Assembly: GCF_030704535.1 (NCBI RefSeq) | Contig: NC_081818.1 | Location: forward strand, 26,451,001 to 26,515,000 | Source: Vitis vinifera | Taxonomy: Eukaryota; Streptophyta; Magnoliopsida; Vitales; Vitaceae | DNA length: 64,000 nucleotides | Reading direction: 5' to 3' | Shown here: piece after piece, positions 13,601 to 22,600 of the stretch | How the letters are laid out: every line of letters begins with the position of its first letter | Numbering within the stretch: the stretch's first letter is position 1 | Made by a program: the position numbers and the translations under genes | The notes under the pieces: model-generated | What the model was told of the DNA's origin: nothing | The model's database searches: none | What the model saw: only the letters and a program-made list of their open reading frames with translations

Positions 13601-16600
13601 GGAGGAAATTTCAGCCACACAACAGTCCCATCAAGATGCTATAATACAACTAAATAGCAAACTTGACGAGATCATGAAGTTATTAGAAAAAAGTCAAGAA
13701 AAACGACCAATTGAAGAAGAGATTGCAAGTCATCAATTTATACAATCGCCAAGTCGATCACGCGAAGAACAAAACAATTTTATGATGGGGAATCAAAGAA
13801 GGGCCAAACTTTTTGAGCTAAATGATGATGTGACAAAAAAGGTACATCTTGAAGTTGCTGAATTTTATGGAAAACTAAATCCAACAGCTTTTCTTGATTG
13901 GATTATGTCAATGGAAGATTACTTTGATTGGTATGCAATGCCCGAAAATAGAAAAGTTTGTTTTGTGAAGGCAAAGTTAAAAGGAGCAGCATGTCTATGG
14001 TAGCATAATATTGAAAATCAAGTTCATAGAATTGGCCAACCACCTATTGACACCTGGGACGAGATGAAGTTGAAGATGAAAGTGCACTTTCTCCCAATTG
14101 ATTATGAACAACTTATGTATACAAAATTGTTTTTCCTTAAACAAGGTACCAAGTCCGTTGAAGAATATACAAAACAATTCCATGAATTGAGCATTTGAAA
14201 TCAAGTACGGGAAAATGATGCTCAACTTGCAGCACGCTACAAAGTTGGACTTCGAATGGAGATTCAACTTGAGATGATAGTTGCACACACTTATACCGTA
14301 GATGATGTTTATCAACTAGCCCTCAAATTTCGGGTTTCCAAGCATCCAAGTTCACGAATTGGGAGCACTTTCTCCAACAGGAAAGCAAGCAAAACTTTAA
14401 GCACATCAAGCTTTAGAACTTCTAATCACACGAATGGTGGGGGCAACACTCAACGGACTTCGAATGTGGCTCACAAGAATGGTAATAAGGGTAAAACTTC
14501 CATGAGTATTAGAGATAGAAAAGTAAACGTGACTCCTTTATGCTTTAAGTGTGGTGGGCATGGTCATTATGTTGTTGTGTGCCCAACCAAAGGTTTACAC
14601 TTTTGTGTTGAAGAACCAGAATCTGAATTGGAGAGTTACCCAAAGGAAGAATAGACCTACAATAAAGATGAAGTTAGTGAAAAATGTGACTACTATGATG
14701 GTATGATGGAAGGACATAGTCTTATAGTATGACCTTTATTAGTTGTCCCAAAGGTAAAAAGAGAAGAAGATTAGCGATGTACTAGCATTTTCCAGACACG
14801 TATTTCTTACCAAGGGAGATTATATACCATGATCATTGATGGAGGTAGCAGTTTGAACATAGCTTTGCAAGAACTTGTTGAGAAGCTAAACCTTAAAACA
14901 GAGAGACATCTAATCCATTCAAAGTAGCATGGGTTAATGACACCTCTATCTCGGTAAGTTTTCGTTACTTGGTAACATTCCTTTTTGGTAAGGACTTTGA
15001 AGAGTCTGTATGGTGTGAGGTCTTACCCATAAAAGTAAGTCGTATTTTACTTGGAAGACCTTGGCTTTTTGATAGAAGAGTTCAACATAACGGCTATGAA
15101 AACACATATGCTCTCATACACAACGAACGTAAGAAGATCCTTCGTCCAATGAAAGAAGTCCCTCCAATTAAGAAGTCAGAGGAGACACAACCAAAAAAGG
15201 TATTTACTATGTGTCAATTTGAAAAGGAGAGCAAGGAAACTAAAGTTATTTTTGCTTTAATGGCTTGGGAAGTGGAAGAATTTAAAGAGCAAGATAAGGA
15301 ATATCCAATAAACGTACGTAAAATCCTTGATGACTTTTCTAACTTGTGGTCTACAGAGTTACCTAATCAACTTCCTCCTATGCGTGACGTACAACATGCC
15401 ATTGATATGATTCCCGGTGCATCATTACCAAATTTACCAGCCTACAGAACGAATCCAACAGAACATGTTGAATTGAAAAGGCAAGTTGATGAATTACTTA
15501 CTAAAGGTTTTATTCGTGAAAGCCTAAGTCCTTGTGGAGTTCCTGCCCTATTAACACCAAATAAGGATGGGTCATGACGGATGTATGTGGATAGTCGTGC
15601 AATTAACAAAATCACAATCAAGTATCGATTTCCAATTCCAAGACTTGATGACGTGCTAGATATAATGGTTGGATCAATAATCTTTTCAAAGATTGATCTA
15701 AGAAGTGGATATCATCAAATACGTATTAGACCAGGGGATGAATGGAAGACATCTTTCAAAACTAAGGAGGGATTGTATGAGTGGTTAGTCATGTTGTTTA
15801 GACCAACCAATGCTCCAAGTACCTTCATACGGGATATGATGCAAGTATTGAAACCTTTTATTGGACGGTTTGTTGTTGTTTATTTTGATGATATTCTAAT
15901 CTATAGTCGATCTTGTAAAGATCATGAGGAAAACTTGAAGCAAGTAATGCGCACTCTCAGGGCTGAAAAATTTTACATTAATTAAAAAAATGTACTTTCA
16001 TGAGCCCTAGTGTTGTATTTCTAGGCTTTGTTGTGTCTTCTAAGGGTATTGAAACAGATCCAAAGAAGATCAAAGCTATTGTTGATTGGCCAGTACCAAC
16101 AAATATCCATGAGGTGCGAAGCTTCCATGGAATGACTACATTCTATCAACGATTTATTTGAAATTTCAGCTCTATTATGGCCCCGATTACTAAATGCATG
16201 AAACCTAGTTTATTTATTTGGACCAAGGCGGCCAACAAGACATTTAAAGAAATCAAATCCAAGATGGTGAACCCTCCTATCCTATGTCTCTACCGAACTT
16301 TGAGAAAGCATTTGAGGTGGCATGTGATGCTTCCCATGTGGGAATTGGAGCAGTTCTTAGACAAGAGGGACATCTTGTGGCTTTCTTTAGTGAGAAGCTC
16401 AATGGGGCAAAGAAAAAAATACTTCACATATGATCTTGAATTCTATGCGATGGTGCAAGCAATTAGACATTGGAAACATTATCTCAATTACAAGGAATTT
16501 GTTTTGTATTCGGATCATGAAGCCTTGCAATATCTTAATTCTCAAAAGAAGTTTAACTCTCGACAAGCAAAATGGAGTAGTTTTCTTCAGCTATTTACCT

Positions 16601-19600
16601 TCAATTTAAAGCATTGTGCAGGAATTGAAAATAAAATAATTGATGCCCTTAGTAGGAAGGCTCTTTTCTTAGTAAACATGTCAGCCACTACAATTGGATT
16701 TGAAGAATTAAAGCATTGTTATGACAATGATGCTGATTTTGGAGATGTTTATTCCTCTCTTTTGAGTGGTTCAAAAGCAACATGTATTGATTTCCAGATT
16801 TTAGAAGGGTACTTGTTTTATAAAAATCGTTTATGGTTACCAAGGACTTCCCTATGTGATCATGTCATATGGGAATTTCATGGAGGTGGAATGGGTGAAC
16901 ATTTTGGACGAGATAAGACCATTTATTTGGTGGAAGATCACTTCTTTTGGCCTAGTTTAAAGAAGGATGTTTGGAAGGTTATCAAACAATGTCGAGCATG
17001 TCAAGTAGGAAAAGGTTCAAAGCAAAATATAGGGTTATATACACCATTACCAATTCCATCCAAACCTTGGGAAGACTTGAGCATGGATTTTGTACTTGGA
17101 TTACCAAGGACACAATGGGACTTTGATTCTATATTTGTTGTGGTTGACAAATTTCCCAAAATGGCACATTTTATCCCATGTAAGAAGACTTCGAATGCTT
17201 CTCATGTTGCTGCTACCTTGTTCTTTAAAGAAGTAGTTTGATTGCATGGATTACCACAATCCATTGTTTATGATCGCAATGTCAAGTTTATGAGATATTT
17301 TTGGAAAACCTTGTGGGCCAAGCTAGGTACTCAATTAAAATTTTCAAGTTCTTTTCATCCTCAAACTGATGGACAAACAGAAGTTGTCAATCGCAACCTT
17401 GGTAATCTTTTGAGATGCATTGTGAGAGATCAATTGAGAAATTGGGACAATGTCTTACCACAAGCCGAGTTTGCTTTCAACAGCTCCACTAATCATACTA
17501 CTAGGTACTCACCTTTTGAAGTGGCATATGGGCTGAAACCTAAGCAACCTATTGATCTTATATCATTACCTACCTATGTCCGCACCAACCAAGATGGTGA
17601 TGCATTTGCACGTCATATACGAGATATACATGAAAAGGTACAAGAAAAAATCAAACTCAGCAATGAGAACTATAAAGAGGCAGCAAGTGCACATCGAAGA
17701 TATATTCAATTTCAAGAAGGTGATCTAGTGATGGTTTGTCTACGTCCAGAAAGATTTCATCCGAGCACATATCAAAAGCTTCAAGCTAAGAAAACGGGTC
17801 CATTTCGAGTACTAAAGCGGTTGGGTAAGAATGTTTATTTGTTAAAGCTCCCTTTAGACTTGCATATTAGTCCAATATTTAATGTGGAAGATATGTGTAT
17901 CTACCATGGCCATCACAACGATGTAAGTGAAGAGTTGGATCTTCAATTACCACCTACTCTTAGCCCACGTCCTAAGATCGAGTATGTTCTTGATGATCAA
18001 CTTGTGTCTACTCAACAAGGTGGATACCAAAAGTTTTTGGTGAAATAGCAAGGCAAACCACACTCTGAAAACACATGGATTATGACAATGGATTTTCAGA
18101 AGCTTAACCCCGATCTCAATGAATTGTATCAATCATCTAACTCGTCAGAGTTGAGTTCTTTCAAGTTGGGGGGAATTGATGGGGGAAAGCCTTTTAAAGT
18201 TTATTCAAGGAAGAAATGGAAGACCTAAATAAACTTTAAGTAGGATTAATATTAAATAGAATTGAATTAAGATTGATATTTGTTGGAGTCTAATTAGGAT
18301 TACCTAGTTGAGTTATAATTTAGAATTTGAATCATGATAGGTTATTAGAGTCCTAGTAGACTTTGGATGTTATAATTAGAATTAGAATCATAATAGGTTA
18401 TTAGAGTCTTAATAGACTTTGGATTTCTTAGAGAAACCTATAAATAGGCTAATCAATGTAAATCAAAGGGATGAATTGATATTAATAATATCATATTTTC
18501 TTTCATTGCAAGGTTGCAACCTTCAATGGCGAGACTCCATTGATTTTCTTATAGGTGAGACTCCATTGATTTTCTTCTAAGTGAGACTCCTAGAAGGCCT
18601 TAGTGAGACTCTAAGGTTTTCGATCTTTTCTTCGTTGTTTTTTTCTCTCTCTATTTCTTATATTATATTTTTCTCTACCATAAAATTTATTCCTTGTTCC
18701 TCTCCTTACACCCTAAAAATAAAACCCTAGCCCACCTACCCTTGAGCATGGGCAACCATCCTAGGGTTGTCCTACATCAACCATCCCCCCTTTTCCTCAG
18801 ATACCATAGTCATGAATTCCACACACTTGCTCACTTTTCTTTAATAAATTGCATTAGGGTGCATATATGATGCTTTCTTTTATAAGAGAATTGCATCAAA
18901 AGTTGCAAAATCAGAGCATTCGCAAAGTATGCAATAAAGCTCCAAAAGAAAAAGAGAGAGAAACAACTATAGGATAGAAATCAAACGACAGCACAAAACA
19001 CCTCATTTAGAAACACATGGTATCCCCTAATCATCTTGTCAATAAAAACCAAAATTGTTCCATTAGGCTGTGTTAGAAGTTGATATCCCCACAAGTGTGT
19101 TTCTTTGAGTTTCCACTGAAATTTGACACCCTCAAAATTCACAAAACATCCTCAATCCACAAAACTTGCATGGATTAAAAAATGGTATAGATTTTTTTAT
19201 TTATTTTTCCTTTCCTTCTTTAACAGAATCACAGTTAAGAATGAATTAAAGTTGTTGACCTTCCACCACTTGAAACATTATCATAATGTTAACTCATCCA
19301 AGCTAATAGGCAAGGCATGGTCCAAACTCCAGGCTGAAAGTTTAGACTCACCTAGGAGTCTCAACAACAATAAGCCTAAAAGTCCTTATTGCACAGTTTG
19401 TATACAGCAGAGGAAGTTGCACAAAGAATTCCCAGATCAATTTCATCCTAGCTGTCAAAGTGGAGAGAGAGCAGTGCGCAAATGAAAAATGAGAAAGTGA
19501 ATGAAATACTCCACTTAAACAAAAGGAGGCAGTGTGCTACTGTAGTAAGCCACTAGACCAAAGCATTCTGTTTATTCTATATTAAAGAAGCATATAACAT

Positions 19601-22600
19601 CAGAGTTTAATGCTCATCAAAAACTTAATACCCTATGCATGAAATCAATTAACTACTCTCATATAAACATATCGATGTTGTTGAATCTAATTGAAAATAC
19701 CAGTTGATTAACTTCCTAATTTTTTAGATTTAATTGAAAAATACCAGGGAATTAATTCCCTGATTTCCAAGATTGTATGAACTGTATATTTCCCATTTTG
19801 TTTTGGTAGAGGATTTCTAGGAATTAGTCAACCTTCTGATTTCGTGTTAAAAAACTTCCTAATTTTGTAGGATTGTACATTTTAAATGCTGTATCAGAAA
19901 TGCATGAATAAAAATCATTCTTCTCCACAAACGATACTGTAAATAAGATATCAGCCTTGTTAAGATTAGATGACTAAAACACACCAGCGTGTGTGACACT
20001 GATTGGTGAATTCATGACTAAAACACACCAGTGTGTGTGACACTGATTGGTGAAATTGTAGTACATGCCAAAGATTTAACACGGGTCATCTCAACTAGAA
20101 GAACCTGTGCAGAAAGTGCAGTAATAACTAAAATTGCAGAAACATACCTTCCACCGATCCAAATGGTATACCAGCATCCTCAAGACCTGAGAAAGATTAG
20201 TTGATACAGCGGTTAACAGAAATGATACAAGTGATTTAAAAGTGGAGGAACATATTTCATTTATGCCAAATGCTAAGCAATTTGATCTCAGTATTAGAAG
20301 AAAAGCACCCTTTTCATGAAGAAATCAATACCAGAAGGTAAGCAATAGAAATTTGAACATATAAACCGGTAAATTCACATGTACAATACTTGCAGGTACA
20401 ACAACAGTAACAAAAGGCAGACAAAATGCATCTTACACTTCTAGCACAACTGAAAATGATACTGGTAAACTGGGATGAGCAAAAGCATTAAGTTTTTAGT
20501 TCCTAGATGGTTCTAAAATAAGTAGACAGTGTTAGATACCCATACTTAAAACTTGTAACAGTTAGAACTTAACTCACCAAGTTGGTTTTAAAGCAGTCTA
20601 CAAGAATACCATTTTACAATGGACAAATAGAGATATTAAGAGGTAACTAAAAAAGGGGGTGCATCCCACGTACAAGGGGACTATATACAAAGGGCACTAG
20701 AAAAGAACAAGTAAAGAACAAGTTATATCAAAATCCTACTATCCCCAAACTAGACAATAAATGAAATCCAACACGAAACCTTTCACCATCCCCACTTCAA
20801 AAGAGATTTGATGGAGACCTCCTTTGATCTTTGATTAGAAGACTCCTCCCTATTGAAAACCCATCCACCCATTGCACTCTCTCCAAATGCACAAAAACAA
20901 GCAAATGAGAGTCATTTACAACACATTTTTCCTTTAACTATTTATTCCCCACACACAGAAAAGAAGATCCTTAACCATTTCCAGAACACCACCCTCAAGC
21001 CTACATATTGCAGATAAGGTATCCCATAGTAATCAAACTTTGCCACAATGAACTAAAATATGGATTTCTGTTTCTTCACTACATTTACAAAGATTACATC
21101 TGTTCATCAAAATTCATCCCCCCTCTCAAAAGTTGATCATGGTTGATATCTTCTTCCAAATAACTTCCCAAGGAAGAGACAAGCCTTCGAGCAGGTTCCC
21201 CAGTTCCTGAAAGCTTGAAGCAAGGAACAATCCCCTAAGCCACAAGTTGTAAAATGTCTTCACCTAAAAATGCCCTTCTCATCTCCCCCATCCCCCTCTC
21301 TAATGCTCCCATTCACCAAACAATTTTACAAAATGAATGCACCACTTTATAAACCACACACCTCTTCAAGCTGTGAAAAAGCCTCCTAAAACTAGGGCTC
21401 CAAAGAACCCGATCCCCCTCAACCACCCACAAATCAGCCAATTTTGCATGTTTGGAAATAGCAAAACTAAAGAGAAGGAAAAGCTTGTTTCAAAAACTCT
21501 CCCCAACTCATATGCCCAAACCACAGACTTTGTCCTTATCCCATACCCAACCAACATAGAGGTTGTAAGGGTACACTATTGCTCACCAAAATATGATGTA
21601 GGATAACCCTAAGATGGTTATCTAGAATCAAATAGGTGGGCTATCTTTTAAATTTAAGGAGGTGAACAAGAATAAATTATAGCAGTGGAAAGAGACAAAT
21701 AAAATATTGGAAAAGAAAGATAATGACGAGAGATAGGAAACTTTAGAGTCTCATTAAGGCCTTCTAGAAATCTCACTTTAAGGCAATCAATGGAGTCTCC
21801 CCATTGAAAATTGAAAGATATGTAAAAATAAAAAATAAATAAATAAATAAGCTTTAAAAAATTAATATTATTGATCATTAATCCTTAATCTCGTTTTATA
21901 GCAATTAGCCTTATTCATAGGTTTTAGGTTTTGAATAAAACTATGAAAAAGTAAACCTAACCTATATAGTAACTAATTGGGATTCCTATCCCTTTCCTAA
22001 AACTATTAAATCTTCTAAAAAAATTAAAAGAAATCAAAATTATTTTTTATAGAATGAGAAACTTACTTCATATAAAGTTTCAAACTTCTAAATTTTCATG
22101 ACTCAAAATGAAAATTTTAGAACAAAAAATTATTTAGAAAATAGAAAGTTTAGAACTTTTTTTTAATGAGAATTCTAGAACTTTCCAAATTCCAACACTT
22201 TACTTTATTTTCCTTTTCTTTTTTTAAAAAAACACATTGATGACCTCATCCCCATCAAAATAGCTTTCCACAACCCCACTCCAAAAGGTGCTTCCACCTC
22301 CTACAAGCACCACCCACCACCCATCTAGCAAAACATTCTTTGGGTTTAGTTATAACCTTCCTCCACGCATTATCTCACTCATTTACAAATCTCCATAATT
22401 ACTACTAAGTAAAGTAGTGTTTAGAATAGAAAGCCTTTAGATACCTAGCCCACCCTACCTTTCTTTTCTTCTTTTTTTTCTTCTTTTTTCTTTGAGTCCA
22501 CAATCAACCTATTCACAAGATGAAGCATTCTCCATCTAGATGATTTCCCCACAAGAAGCCTATAACTCTTTTCCAATTTGACTCTTACTTTCCTAGGCAT

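Larger units (their letters stand above)
12896..18779 (+). mobile_element. Ty3/gypsy (chromovirus-like) LTR retrotransposon in GT-1 intron 2
   Basis: A complete but dead 5,884-bp element. The LTRs (12896-13478 and 18177-18779) start TG and end CA, and perfect ACCAT duplications lie at 12891-12895 and 18780-18784. The internal order is primer-binding site, gag, protease, reverse transcriptase, RNase H, integrase and a C-terminal chromodomain-like segment; integrase after RNase H defines Ty3/gypsy. The element lies antisense to GT-1 and inside an older LINE. By hand I count about 36 substitutions in roughly 570 aligned LTR positions (about 6%), plus a 28-bp internal duplication and small indels, so the insertion is not recent. 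Several in-frame stops and frame shifts exclude autonomous activity. Confidence 0.95.
11860..18800 (-). mobile_element. 5'-truncated LINE split by an LTR retrotransposon
   Basis: Identical 13-bp copies of ATACCATAGTCAT at 11847-11859 and 18801-18813 bound the insertion. LINE sequence remains at 11860-12895 and in about 16 bases at 18785-18800; everything between belongs to the later LTR element. On the minus strand, 12571-11950 encodes the decayed end of L1 ORF2: [27 protein letters not shown], then a Cys/His-rich zinc-binding reverse transcriptase tail, with several stops and frame changes. The 3' end is A-rich (CTTATCAAAAAAA next to the duplication). Same orientation as GT-1. Confidence 0.85.
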
